Below are positions 37,808-46,136 of a stretch of 64,000 nucleotides of DNA, piece by piece. Numbering within the stretch: position 1 is the stretch's first letter; every line of letters starts with the position of its first letter. A program made the translations under genes and the position numbers. Under the pieces are notes generated by a model. It made no database searches. It was given only the letters and a program-made list of their open reading frames with translations, and had not been told where the DNA came from. Origin of the DNA: Actinobacillus sp. GY-402 (GTDB lineage: Bacteria > Pseudomonadota > Gammaproteobacteria > Enterobacterales > Pasteurellaceae); NCBI RefSeq assembly GCF_014843355.1, contig NZ_CP062137.1, positions 682,001 to 746,000 of the forward strand. The letters are read 5' to 3'.

Positions 37808-38653
37808 ATGAAACTGAAATCTCTTATTTTTGCTTTAATGGCAACCACCGTTGCAACCACGGCTAATGCTGAAATTAGCTATCAACATATCTGTAACGCC
37901 ACCGCTAAAATTGAAATGGCAGGCAGCACGTTTTTGGTCGATCCTTATCTTGCACCGAAAGGCAGTTACGCAGGCTTTGAAGGCACCATCAACAGCCAAA
38001 AACGTAATCCGTTGATTGATATGAAAGAACCCGTAGAAAAAGTGCTTGAAGGCGTAGATGCCGTGATTGTTACCCACACCCACGCCGACCACTGGGATGA
38101 ATACGCACAAAAAGTGTTACCGAAAACCTTACCGATTTTCGTACAAAATGCAGGCGATGCACAAATTATCCGTTCACAAGGTTTTAAAGATGTACGTGTA
38201 GTCGGCAAAAATACCGAATTTAACCAGGTGAAATTAAGCAAAACAGGCGGACAACACGGCACGGATCAAATGTATGCTATTCCGCAGCTAGCTGAATTAG
38301 CAGGCGAGGCAATGGGCGTGGTGATGCAAGCAGACGGCGAAAAAACACTGTATATCGTAGGCGACACCATTTGGAATGAAGATGTGGATTTTGCACTCAA
38401 CCGCTATAAACCTGAAGTCATTGTAATGAATACAGGCTACGCTCAACTACAAGGTTTTTCAGACAGCATTATTATGGGGAAAGCCGATGTTGCCAAAGCT
38501 CGCCAAGCCGCCCCGAAAGCTGACATCATTACCGTGCATATGGACGCCGTCAATCACGCTGCCGTTACTTCTGATGAAATGCGAAAATTTGTGAAAGAAA
38601 ATAAATTAAGCAAAGTCGCTGTGCCGAAAGAAGGGGAAGTGTTGAAATATTAA
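37808..38653 (+). CDS. Exported metallo-beta-lactamase-fold hydrolase
   Basis: This 281-residue protein has a signal peptide ending in ANA (about residue 21) and the zinc-binding motif THTHADHWDE. Further His/Asp ligands are in GGQHGTD, VGDTIWNED and the C-terminal VHMDAVNHA. It resembles UlaG-like or RomA-like exported hydrolases. AAAGGAAACAGA precedes the ATG. Its divergent neighbour is the GlxA-like regulator. The substrate is unknown. Confidence 0.8.
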   Translation: MKLKSLIFALMATTVATTANAEISYQHICNATAKIEMAGSTFLVDPYLAPKGSYAGFEGTINSQKRNPLIDMKEPVEKVLEGVDAVIVTHTHADHWDEYAQKVLPKTLPIFVQNAGDAQIIRSQGFKDVRVVGKNTEFNQVKLSKTGGQHGTDQMYAIPQLAELAGEAMGVVMQADGEKTLYIVGDTIWNEDVDFALNRYKPEVIVMNTGYAQLQGFSDSIIMGKADVAKARQAAPKADIITVHMDAVNHAAVTSDEMRKFVKENKLSKVAVPKEGEVLKY

Positions 38654-38771
38654 GAAAGTGCGGTGGGATTTTCACAAGATTTTGCGATCTGCATCGAAAA
38701 AATGTCCTTTTCCCCTTTGCCAGCATTGCAAATGGCATTAGACTAAGCGGAATTTCAGTTAAGGAGTTTGT

Positions 38772-39776
38772 ATGACCAAATCGGAAATGGTTTCTTCGGT
38801 GGCGGAATATCTCACCTTTATGATCGCCACAGGCGAGAGCCAAGTCAATGCCATTTATGCGGACGAAAATGTCTGGTTGAGCCAAAAAATGATGGGGCAG
38901 CTTTATGATATAGAGCCGCATACGATAACCTATCATCTGCAAAAAATATTTTCAGACAATGAGTTATCTGAAAATTCAGTTACTCGAAAATTTCGAGTAA
39001 CTGCCGATGACGGTAAAAATTACCAGACCAAACACTATAATCTTTCGGCGATTATCGCCGTGGGCTATAAAGTTAATTCTGAGCGAGCGGTGCAATTTCG
39101 CAAGTGGGCGACAGAAATTATCCAAACCTACACCATCAAAGGCTTTGCGATGGACGATGAGCGGTTGAAAAATGACGGCACTCGTTTAGGCAAAAAGTAT
39201 TTTGAAGAACAACTTGCCCGTATCCGAGAAATTCGCCTGTCGGAACGCAAGTTTTACCAAAAAATCACCGATATTTATGCGACTTCCATTGATTACGACC
39301 GCACCGCTACAGCGACCAAACGCTTTTTTGCCACAGTGCAAAACAAGTTACATTGGGCAATTCACGGTCATACCGCCGCAGAATTGATTGTGGAACGAGC
39401 AAACGCTAGCAAGCCGAATATGGGCTTAGCCACTTGGAAAGACGCACCACAGGGCAAAATTTATCCTTTTGATGTAGTAGTGGCGAAAAATTATTTATCT
39501 GATAATGAGCTGGCTCAACTACAACGCTTGGTGTCCGCTTATTTGGATATGGCGGAAGATATGGCGTTACGCCAAATCCCGATGACAATGCAAGATTGGG
39601 AAACCAGGCTCAACCGCTTTTTAGACGCCACCGACAGAGCCGTATTACAAGACGCTGGCAAAGTTACCGCCGAAATCGCCAAAGCCCACGCCTTGAGCGA
39701 GTTTGAAAAATATCGTGTTATTCAAGACCAACATTTTGAAAGCGATTTTGACAGATTATTGAAAGGGGAAGAATAA
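38772..39776 (+). CDS. RhuM-family protein
   Basis: This 334-residue protein belongs to the RhuM family, first described in Salmonella pathogenicity island 3 and common on mobile or accessory DNA; its function is not established. The N-terminal part shows VWLSQKMMGQLYDIEPHTI, a helix-turn-helix-like segment, then KHYNLSAIIAVGYKVNSERA, RKWATEIIQTYTIKGFAMDD and a C-terminal Fic/DOC-like HTAAELIVERA region. AAGGAGTTTGT precedes the ATG. It is flanked by USS-like units and has no partner gene in the same operon. Confidence 0.85.
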   Translation: MTKSEMVSSVAEYLTFMIATGESQVNAIYADENVWLSQKMMGQLYDIEPHTITYHLQKIFSDNELSENSVTRKFRVTADDGKNYQTKHYNLSAIIAVGYKVNSERAVQFRKWATEIIQTYTIKGFAMDDERLKNDGTRLGKKYFEEQLARIREIRLSERKFYQKITDIYATSIDYDRTATATKRFFATVQNKLHWAIHGHTAAELIVERANASKPNMGLATWKDAPQGKIYPFDVVVAKNYLSDNELAQLQRLVSAYLDMAEDMALRQIPMTMQDWETRLNRFLDATDRAVLQDAGKVTAEIAKAHALSEFEKYRVIQDQHFESDFDRLLKGEE

Positions 39777-39847
39777 AAGAGCGGTGGGATTTTCACGAGG
39801 TTTTGCGTTTGGTAAAAATGTTGGAAGATCCCACCGCTTTTATTTTT
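39776..39847. terminator. Apl-style inverted unit, 72 bases
   Basis: AAAGAGCGGTGGGAT and ATCCCACCGCTTTT bracket a core with TTTTCACGAGGTTTTGCG and GGTAAAAATGTTGGAAG. The ends are of the AGCGGT type used by the Actinobacillus pleuropneumoniae group rather than the AAGTGCGGT type. It closes the RhuM gene. Confidence 0.6.
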
Positions 39848-39900
39848 AGGCCGCCTGTTTACCTTGCTATAATGTTCGTTCTTATTCTCAAGGAGCCACA

Positions 39901-40509
39901 ATGCAAGTTTTTAATCCGCAGTCGCTTGTTTGGACGAGAGAGCCGCAAGCCTATGAAATATCAGAAAATAAAATCACGATCACCACAATGCCACATACGG
40001 ATTTGTGGCAACGCACTTATTATCACTTCCAAAATGACAATGCACCTGTATTGCAAATGCAAACCGATGAACGCTATTTTAGTTTTGTAGTAAAAACGGA
40101 TTTTTCAGGCAGTCATCAACGCTTTGACCAGTGCGGTATCGTGTTATATCTAGATAGCGAAAATTGGTTGAAAGCTTCGGTCGAGTATGAAAATGAGCAA
40201 TTCCAACATCTTGGTAGCGTGGTAACCAATCACGGCTATTCTGATTGGGCTACGGTGGAAATTGCTACAGATATTAAATCAATGTGGTTTCGTTTAAGTC
40301 GCCGTGAAAGCGATTATTGCTTGGAATGTTCGTATGACGGTGTGCATTTTCAACAAATGCGGATTTGTCATTTACATAAAGGTAACGAGCGTATTCGCTT
40401 TGGTGTGTATGCTTGCTCGCCCGAAAATTCTTCGTTCACGGCGGTCTTTACGGATATGGCATTAACCGAATGTCAATGGCAAGCCCATAATGGACAACAG
40501 CCTGATTAA
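39901..40509 (+). CDS. DUF1349 (YesU-like) protein
   Basis: This 202-residue protein has the concanavalin-like fold of the DUF1349 family, often annotated as enolase-regulation related but without proven function. Family features include TDLWQRTYYHF near residue 40, FDQCGIVLYLDSENWLKASVE, and FRLSRRESDYCLECSYDG. AAGGAGCCACA precedes the ATG. No export signal is seen. It is followed by a half-eroded USS unit. Confidence 0.75.
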   Translation: MQVFNPQSLVWTREPQAYEISENKITITTMPHTDLWQRTYYHFQNDNAPVLQMQTDERYFSFVVKTDFSGSHQRFDQCGIVLYLDSENWLKASVEYENEQFQHLGSVVTNHGYSDWATVEIATDIKSMWFRLSRRESDYCLECSYDGVHFQQMRICHLHKGNERIRFGVYACSPENSSFTAVFTDMALTECQWQAHNGQQPD

Positions 40510-40516
40510 ACTACAT

Positions 40517-40562
40517 AAAGTGCGGTTAGATTTTCACGAGATTTTGTGAAAACGACCGCTTA
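40517..40562. repeat. Eroded USS-like inverted unit
   Basis: AAAGTGCGGTTAGATTTTCA and GAAAACGACCGCTTAG bracket a short core with CACGAGATTTTGTG. One end is Haemophilus-type and the other resembles the ACAAGCGGTC type. A near-match to a Neisseriaceae DUS (AGCCAGCCTGAA) follows at about 40569. Confidence 0.45.
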
Positions 40563-40621
40563 GCTTTTCAGCCAGCCTGAAAACCATCTTTCATCTAGGC
40601 ATAAAACCATCATAAATAAAA

Positions 40622-40958
40622 CTAAATAATCCGTCCGAAATGCATTTCATCTGCTTTTAAGCGTTTCATATCTTTAAGTGGCGGTTCGCCAAACATTCGT
40701 GCATATTCTCGGTTGAATTGATTGGGGCTTTCATAGCCGACTTCCAATGCCGCTCGGGTTGCATCAAAATTTTCTTTGAACATTAAACGGCGTGCGTTTT
40801 GTAAACGCAATTCTTTTTGGTATTGCAATGGGCTTTTTCCCGTGATTTTTTTAAAATGCTGACGAAGTGAAGAGCTACCGATAAATACCATTTCTGCTAA
40901 ATCATCCATATTGATTTTTTCTGTGTAGTGTTCGTTAAAATAGGCAATAATTTGTTGC
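40622..40958 (-). pseudogene. C-terminal fragment of an AraC-family regulator
   Basis: The frame encodes about 112 codons of an AraC-type DNA-binding domain: RQQIIAYFNEHYTEKINMDD, then FIGSSSLRQHFKKITGKSPL and AALEVGYESPNQFNREYARM. Full regulators have about 300 residues, so the sensing domain is missing. Coding similarity stops at a GCGCGATAAATT repeat at 40962. A Met at 40909 could give a 95-residue protein containing most of the DNA-binding domain. Confidence 0.75.
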
Positions 40959-40961
40959 CGC

Positions 40962-40996
40962 GCGCGATAAATTTACCCCATCTAGCGCGATAAATT
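40962..40996. repeat. Two copies of GCGCGATAAATT with a 23-base period
   Basis: GCGCGATAAATT occurs at 40962-40973 and 40985-40996, separated by TACCCCATCTA. It lies exactly where the AraC gene is cut. It could be what is left of a short tandem repeat or of an insertion element end. Confidence 0.55.
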
Positions 40997-41033
40997 AATT
41001 TTTTATTTATTGCATATACTGAAATTTAATTAC

Positions 41034-41057
41034 AAAAAACGCCCTTTCGGACGTTTT
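41034..41057. terminator. Small hairpin in the 40997-41227 gap
   Basis: AAAAACG.CC-TTTC-GG.CGTTTTT forms a short stem with T runs on both strands. Apart from it I see no gene-like content between 40997 and 41227. Confidence 0.45.
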
Positions 41058-41227
41058 TCTCACTTTTAGATAAATTCGATTCATATGAATCCACCACATC
41101 CGCGCCGTTAAACAGCTGCACAATAACCCTGCATTGACCTGAACGCTTGTTTATAATAAACCTCCAACCTTTATTTCATTGATATAAAGCATTAAAACAC
41201 TACTCGGAACAAAAATATTTTCTGCCC

Positions 41228-41305
41228 CTAATTAACGTCAACCACATCCAACGGGCTTTTTGCGTCTGCGTAAAATGAACCGTCGGCATTGTGCCAATGG
41301 GTCGG
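41228..41305 (-). pseudogene. Unidentified 3' gene fragment fused behind a GST start
   Basis: In the frame next to that of the GST fragment, the minus strand encodes THWHNADGSFYADAKSPLDV and a few more residues, then a TAG at 41228-41230. It reads as the C-terminus of some other protein. I do not recognise the family. Confidence 0.4.
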
Positions 41306-41450
41306 CGGTAATGGCTTTGAGTGTTTGCGGGGCAAGCCGGGTAATGGGGTCGCGCTCAAATTGTTGTAATTGATAAGGAATACCTAACTCTTCTAATAAC
41401 CAAACGCTGCGATGTGAACGTGATTGAGCAAGTGTATAAAGTGTAATCAT
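41305..41450 (-). pseudogene. 5' fragment of a glutathione S-transferase gene
   Basis: The first ~48 codons encode the thioredoxin-like start of a glutathione S-transferase: TLAQSRSHRSVWLLEELGIP and RDPITRLAPQTLKAI. Relatives continue with a conserved HPLGK segment and have about 200 residues. Here the frame runs into unrelated sequence and stops at 41238. The remaining three quarters are missing. Confidence 0.7.
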
Positions 41451-41496
41451 AAAAATCTTTCCAATATTTAAGTAAGTTTGTCAAAGGAATAGCGAA

Positions 41497-42438
41497 TTAG
41501 ACTAATTTCACGCCCGCCAATAATTCTAACGACACATTCCACAAACGCGCGGCAAGTGTCGCATCAATCGCCCAAGGGGCAACTTGTGATATGCCTTCAA
41601 AGCGATTTTCACGGTTGGCTTGGGTCATGACTTCGGCTTCATTGCAATCGGCAAAATAACGTCCGCTTACGCCTTCCAATAAAGGCGATACGGCTGCCCA
41701 TACCGATGTCGCCGCGCCTTGTTGTGGCGTTTTGCGATATTGTTCGGGTACTTTTAATCCGCCAATATGACGTTGTAAATTTGTGGCAATAATTCCCGGT
41801 GCCGCGACATTGACGGTAATGTTGTCTGTTGCCCAACGTTTTGCCGCTTCAACGGCAAATAATGCATTGGCACTTTTGGATTGACCGTAAGCACTAAATG
41901 GATCGTAGGGACGAATTTCATAATGAATATCTTCAAATACAACAGGACTTAATTGATGAGAAGCAGAACTGAGTGATACAACCCTTGCGCCTTCCTGTTT
42001 TAGTGCCGAATGTAATCCTAAACTTAAAGCAAAATGTCCCATGTAATTGGTAGCAAATTGGCATTCCCAACCTTGGGCGTTATGGCTTTCGGGGATTGCC
42101 ATCACACCGGCATTATTAATCAAAATATGTAATGCGCCTTGCCAGTTGCTTACCAAACTTTGTACGCTGTTTTGGTCGGCTAAATCCAAAGGCAATACAA
42201 AAATTTGATTGTTACCTGTTTCTTGGCGTAATTGGTTGGAGACTTGTTCGCCGACTTCGGTATTACGGACGGCTAAATACACTTCTGCCCCCACCGTTGC
42301 CAAAGCACGCGCGGTTTCCATACCAATGCCTGACGCTGCACCTGTGATTAAGGCACGTTTGCCTGCCAAATCCAAATTCTGCACAATTTCAAGGGCGGTG
42401 GTATCTTTGCCAAATGGTGAGAGAATACGATGAGTCAT
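41497..42438 (-). CDS. Short-chain dehydrogenase/reductase
   Basis: This 313-residue protein is a classical-type SDR. The cofactor loop is ITGAASGIGMETARALA, the NNAG motif is ILINNAGVMAIPE, and the catalytic Ser and Tyr-x-x-x-Lys lie in VVSLSSASHQLSP and YGQSKSANAL. The length and the C-terminal block SPLLEGVSGRYFADCNEAEV match the WW-domain/retinol-dehydrogenase-like group. The ribosome site is AAAGGAAAGCAAATG. A fragment of a closely related gene lies at 46215-46451. Confidence 0.85.
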   Translation of the reverse strand: MTHRILSPFGKDTTALEIVQNLDLAGKRALITGAASGIGMETARALATVGAEVYLAVRNTEVGEQVSNQLRQETGNNQIFVLPLDLADQNSVQSLVSNWQGALHILINNAGVMAIPESHNAQGWECQFATNYMGHFALSLGLHSALKQEGARVVSLSSASHQLSPVVFEDIHYEIRPYDPFSAYGQSKSANALFAVEAAKRWATDNITVNVAAPGIIATNLQRHIGGLKVPEQYRKTPQQGAATSVWAAVSPLLEGVSGRYFADCNEAEVMTQANRENRFEGISQVAPWAIDATLAARLWNVSLELLAGVKLV

Positions 42439-42558
42439 TTGCTTTCCTTTAAAATCATATTATCAATAACATTTATTTTAAGGAATGGCTTGGCAAGTGC
42501 GATAATACAATTGTCTCGGTTTCTTGCCTGATTTTATTTATTTTAAGCCAAATAAGTT

Positions 42559-42573
42559 TTCAGGCAGCCTGAA
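42559..42573. repeat. Neisseriaceae DUS-like palindrome
   Basis: TTCAGGCAGCCTGAA contains AGGCTGCCTGAA on the minus strand and AGGCAGCCTGAA on the plus strand. From memory these are the uptake dialects of Simonsiella and Kingella. It lies between the SDR and metallo-hydrolase genes. Confidence 0.6.
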
Positions 42574-42586
42574 AGGATAAAAAGAT

Positions 42587-42623
42587 AAAACGCTGTTCTC
42601 AATAGTAGAGAACAGCGTTTTTT
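42587..42623. terminator. Hairpin terminator of the ACGCTGTT family, copy 1
   Basis: AAAACGCTGTTCTC and GAGAACAGCGTTTTTT form a 13- to 14-base stem. It ends the metallo-hydrolase gene. Near-identical stems recur at 45858 and 46161. Confidence 0.85.
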
Positions 42624-42633
42624 AAATCTATCA

Positions 42634-43659
42634 TCAATGCGTATCAAATGGGCGATACTGCACAGGAATCCAACGATACCCCTTACCGTCTTGTTCCATT
42701 TTAATATGTCCCAAACCGGGGAATGGCAAATGTGCTCCCGCTACCAATAATTTGCGCTTAGCAATTTTCGGCAACATTGCCAAGCGTGTTTGGCGTGCGG
42801 CTTCGGCATTGGCATCAAATTCAATTGCTACTTCAGGGTGTGGCATTTGTACGGCATGATTGTGCATTAAATCACCCCAAATTAAGATACTTTCACCTTT
42901 TGATGTGAACTCAAATCCGCTATGCCCTGCTGTATGTCCAAATAAAGCAATAGATTTCACGTTAGGGAACACTTCATCGCCTGCGTTGTAAAACTTCACT
43001 TTATTTGCTTCGCTATAAGGAGCAACGGCAGAACGTGCTAATTGAACAAAAGGCTGAATTTCAGCAGGTAATTTATCGATTGGCGTATCTAGCCAAAAGG
43101 CTTTTTCTTGGTTCGGCAAATACACAGTAGCATTTTTAAAGACGCGTTTGCCATTTTTCACAATACCGTTAATATGGTCTGCGTGCATATGCGTAGGCAA
43201 AATAATGTCAATTTGGCTAGGTTTATAACCAGAGGCTTTCAGGCTTTCAATTAAACGTCCTTGTTTATCCAAGAAAATGGGGGCTTGTACTTCACCTTTA
43301 CCGGCGTCCACCAAAATTAGATTACTGCCTGTATTGACCAAAAAGCCGATAATCGTGCCTTCCATACCACCCAAATGGGTGCGTGGGGTAAATTCACCGT
43401 CAATTAAAGCGTTTAACCCATCAATGCTTAAATTGGTGTGTTGTGCCATTAAAGACGCGTCTAAATTCCCTACACCGTCATATAAAGCGGTGATTTCAAA
43501 ATCGCCGACCATGTAGCGAAAATAACCGGCTACTTGTGTTTTTTGCATTTTTACGGCATTGGTGGGCGGTGTATAAGTGGCAGATGAGTGAGCGTGAGCA
43601 GTTAAGGCGGATAAGCTCAAAGTTACACTTAATATGACAGTTAAAAGTGATTTTTTCAT
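42634..43659 (-). CDS. Exported metallo-beta-lactamase-fold hydrolase
   Basis: This 341-residue protein has a signal peptide ending in AHA (about residue 24) and the zinc motif LPTHMHADHING. Other ligands lie in LFGHTAGHSGFEF and IWGDLMHNHAVQMPHPE. It resembles lactonase- or AiiA-like MBL-fold exported proteins found in oral and environmental proteobacteria. It is only distantly like the metallo-hydrolase at 37808. It lies 24 bases after the Old Yellow Enzyme gene, so the two are likely one transcript. Confidence 0.82.
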   Translation of the reverse strand: MKKSLLTVILSVTLSLSALTAHAHSSATYTPPTNAVKMQKTQVAGYFRYMVGDFEITALYDGVGNLDASLMAQHTNLSIDGLNALIDGEFTPRTHLGGMEGTIIGFLVNTGSNLILVDAGKGEVQAPIFLDKQGRLIESLKASGYKPSQIDIILPTHMHADHINGIVKNGKRVFKNATVYLPNQEKAFWLDTPIDKLPAEIQPFVQLARSAVAPYSEANKVKFYNAGDEVFPNVKSIALFGHTAGHSGFEFTSKGESILIWGDLMHNHAVQMPHPEVAIEFDANAEAARQTRLAMLPKIAKRKLLVAGAHLPFPGLGHIKMEQDGKGYRWIPVQYRPFDTH

Positions 43660-43683
43660 ATTATATTTCCTATAAATAATGAA

Positions 43684-44847
43684 TTATTTTTTGTAAATTA
43701 AATCTTTGGTTTTTTGTGGTATCAACTCACTGGTTACAACCATGGGCGCAATTTTATAAAATTCTTTTGGTAGTTTTAAATCATCAATTGTGGTTTCATC
43801 AATTGCTAACGATACGTCATTCTCATGACCGCTTTGAATTTTATTTTTTGTATCAGGGTCAATTAATACCATTGTGGCACTTGAGGCAATATCGGCATAG
43901 TCCATTACAGCTTCCAAAATTTTGTCTGGATGCGTTAGGTCGCCAGAAGCAAGCAATAATGCTCTACCGTTAAGTTGAGTTTTGATGATTTGATTGATTG
44001 GTTGACCCATATAAATACCTGCTTTTGCACTAGCAGCGAAACTACGCACGCCAGATTGTGATACATTGAAATAGTCCACGCCAATTTGTGCAATTTGATT
44101 AATCAAATACAATGCTTCATCAAAAGTAAAGCCATTACCTTCACGATGAATTTCTTCGGGTGAAATGCGATAACCTAAAATAAAATCAGGTTTGGCGTGT
44201 TCTTTGATGACTGCTTGAATACGTTTGACTACTTCCAAAGCAAATCTTGCACGGTTTGCAAGACTACCGCCCCATTGGTCATCGCGTATATTGGAAACTG
44301 ATGAAAAAAATTGATGAATCAAATAACGATTTGCCCCATGAATCTCTATACCGTCAAAACCAGCCTCAATCACACGTTTGGCAGCGGCAGCAAATTCATC
44401 TAAAGTTGTTTTAATTTGTGATTCAGTCATACCAGTAACGGGATAATCCAAAAATGGATATTCTTTCGTACTGGCACTGTATGCTACACCTTTGTCCTTA
44501 TAGGTAAAATTGGCACGATAACCCGCATGGAATAGTTGCACTATCGCACGATTACCTTTAGCTTTCATGATATTGGCTAATTTCTTCCAACCATTAAGCA
44601 ATTCATCTTGATGTAGCTTTAAGCCGTTACCATAAGCATCACTATATTCTGATACAGCGGTTGCTCCTGTAATTAATAGGCTGCCTGAATCATTTCTGCG
44701 TTCCCAATAGGCAAGGTCATCATCGCCAATTTCTCCATTCAATTGCGAACCAACCACTACCATTGGTCCCATTGCAAAACGGCTGTTGATGGTTGCACCG
44801 TTAGGAAAGGTAACAGTTTCAAATAATCGTTTAAATTTAGGGTTCAT
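43684..44847 (-). CDS. Old Yellow Enzyme-family flavin oxidoreductase
   Basis: This FMN-dependent ene-reductase of about 387 residues reduces activated double bonds such as quinones and alpha,beta-unsaturated carbonyls. I start at 44847, where GGAGAG lies 4-6 bases ahead. Family features are FAMGPMVVVGSQL, QLFHAGYRANF, the GFDGIEIHGANRYLIHQFFS stretch and SNIRDDQWGGSLANRARF. It is divergent from a LysR gene. A DUS-like AGGCTGCCTGAA is embedded in the coding sequence at 44678-44689. Confidence 0.85.
   Translation of the reverse strand: MNPKFKRLFETVTFPNGATINSRFAMGPMVVVGSQLNGEIGDDDLAYWERRNDSGSLLITGATAVSEYSDAYGNGLKLHQDELLNGWKKLANIMKAKGNRAIVQLFHAGYRANFTYKDKGVAYSASTKEYPFLDYPVTGMTESQIKTTLDEFAAAAKRVIEAGFDGIEIHGANRYLIHQFFSSVSNIRDDQWGGSLANRARFALEVVKRIQAVIKEHAKPDFILGYRISPEEIHREGNGFTFDEALYLINQIAQIGVDYFNVSQSGVRSFAASAKAGIYMGQPINQIIKTQLNGRALLLASGDLTHPDKILEAVMDYADIASSATMVLIDPDTKNKIQSGHENDVSLAIDETTIDDLKLPKEFYKIAPMVVTSELIPQKTKDLIYKK
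44678..44689 (+). repeat. DUS-like site inside the Old Yellow Enzyme gene
   Basis: AGGCTGCCTGAA lies in the coding sequence of the Old Yellow Enzyme gene. It matches the Neisseriaceae dialect seen in the flanking intergenic sites. Confidence 0.55.
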
Positions 44848-44876
44848 TTTTCTCTCCAAATGAGCGTAAGTAGGTA

Positions 44877-44893
44877 TTTGATTTTATATCAAA
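44877..44893. promoter_or_regulatory. Dyad between the Old Yellow Enzyme and LysR genes
   Basis: TTTGAT-TTTAT-ATCAAA is a perfect 6-base-arm dyad in the divergent promoter region. It is a plausible LysR operator. Confidence 0.4.
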
Positions 44894-44979
44894 TTAAAAG
44901 AATAAATGCATTTTACTCATTGTTTTTGCACAATAAAAGGGATAAAATACCCAACGATGTTTATTTATGCACAATCCCC

Positions 44980-45819
44980 ATGAATTTAAATTTAGACTGG
45001 AACGATATTCACTATTTCTTATTATTGGTTGAAAATCAAACGCTAACCGCTACCGCCAATGTGTTAAATGTAGAACACAGCACCGTTTCACGCCGAATTG
45101 AACGGCTAGAAAAAGAACTGAATGTGCATTTATTTAACCGCATTCACAAACGCTATTTACTGACCGATGACGGCAAACGCCTATATACCGAAGCCAAAAA
45201 ATTGCAATTTAACGTCCGTCAGTTCGCCCAAACCGCCCAAGACAGTCGCCAAGCGATGACGGAAGTATTATTGTCTGTACCGCCTTTTGTGTCGCATGAA
45301 TTGATTGCCCCCTTACTAAGAGAGTTTTATCAAAAATTTAACCATATTCGTTTGGTTTTGATTGGCGATTTGGCATTAAGCAGTTTGCATGACCGTCAAG
45401 CCGATATTGCTCTGCGAATTGTGTTGCCCGAACAACATGATTTAGTGGCAAAACGTTTGTTTGATGTGCATTATCGCTGGTATGCTCATACGGATTATTT
45501 AGCCCAAGCATCTGAAAATACGTGGCAATTTCTCGGGTTAAACCTAAACGGTACGCAGCTGCAATGGGTGGAACAACAACTTGCAGATAAATGTGTGCGT
45601 TTTGCGTGTAATGATTTTGGCGTGATGAAATCGGCGATTATGCAAAAATTGGGGATTGGCTTATTGCCTGATGTGTTGGGCGATAGAGTTGGACTGGTAC
45701 GTATAGCTAATATGGCGGTTTTGACTACGTCTATGTATTTGATTATGCACCAAGATGTCCGCAAAACACCGCCTGTGCGAGCGGTGGCTGATTTTTTGGT
45801 GGAAAAGTTGGGGGAATAA
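44980..45819 (+). CDS. LysR-family regulator
   Basis: This LysR regulator has about 279 residues from the start at 44980; the frame is open further upstream but only from there does the product begin with the family pattern LDWNDIHYFLLLVENQTLTA. The helix-turn-helix is ANVLNVEHSTVSRRIERLEK. The C-terminal part is a substrate-binding fold of slightly short length. No strong ribosome site is seen. It is divergent from, and probably controls, the Old Yellow Enzyme-metallo-hydrolase operon. Confidence 0.82.
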   Translation: MNLNLDWNDIHYFLLLVENQTLTATANVLNVEHSTVSRRIERLEKELNVHLFNRIHKRYLLTDDGKRLYTEAKKLQFNVRQFAQTAQDSRQAMTEVLLSVPPFVSHELIAPLLREFYQKFNHIRLVLIGDLALSSLHDRQADIALRIVLPEQHDLVAKRLFDVHYRWYAHTDYLAQASENTWQFLGLNLNGTQLQWVEQQLADKCVRFACNDFGVMKSAIMQKLGIGLLPDVLGDRVGLVRIANMAVLTTSMYLIMHQDVRKTPPVRAVADFLVEKLGE

Positions 45820-45835
45820 GGTTGTTGAAATAAGT

Positions 45836-45847
45836 AGGCTGCCTGAA
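45836..45847 (+). repeat. DUS-like site after the LysR gene
   Basis: AGGCTGCCTGAA, a full match to the Neisseriaceae dialect seen at 42559, lies 17 bases after the LysR stop. Confidence 0.6.
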
Positions 45848-45857
45848 AATTCATATT

Positions 45858-45894
45858 AAAAAACGCTGTTCTCAATATTTGAAAACGGCGTTTT
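45858..45894. terminator. Hairpin terminator of the ACGCTGTT family, copy 2
   Basis: AAAAACGCTGTTCTC and GAAAACGGCGTTTT form a stem with two mismatches, followed by ATCTTTTT. It ends the LysR gene and is flanked by DUS-like sites on both sides. Confidence 0.75.
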
Positions 45895-45903
45895 ATCTTT
45901 TTC

Positions 45904-45915
45904 AGGCTGCCTGAA
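45904..45915 (+). repeat. DUS-like site, second copy after the LysR gene
   Basis: AGGCTGCCTGAA, preceded by TTC, forms a near-palindrome like the one at 42559. Confidence 0.6.
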
Positions 45916-46131
45916 CAACTATCTCAATCCCTTACTCTGCACATTTTGCCAATTCGTATTTTGGCTAATTTCCGCATTGTTCCCGACAAATATTTGTTTG
46001 GCTTGGCTGGTACATTAGATGAATGGATACGACGCGGACGTGTGCAAACGGCTGATGAAATGGCGGATAAGGTGCGGTTTGAATTACAAAAAAATGGGGA
46101 GAATTGGGATATTCCCAAAACAGATAAATAG
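45913..46131 (+). pseudogene. 3' gene fragment, possibly a TetR-like C-terminus
   Basis: A frame with no good start encodes about 72 codons, including LPIRILANFRIVPDKYLFGL, GTLDEWIRRGRVQTADEMAD and a stop at 46131. It looks like the C-terminal helices of a regulator such as TetR, but this is a weak call. The 5' end is lost at the DUS-like site at 45904. Confidence 0.35.
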
Positions 46132-46136
46132 ATTTT

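Noticed and set aside
40962-40996. Possible CRISPR-like array
   Set aside because: There are only two 12-base copies with an 11-base spacer and no cas genes, so it is a short direct repeat.
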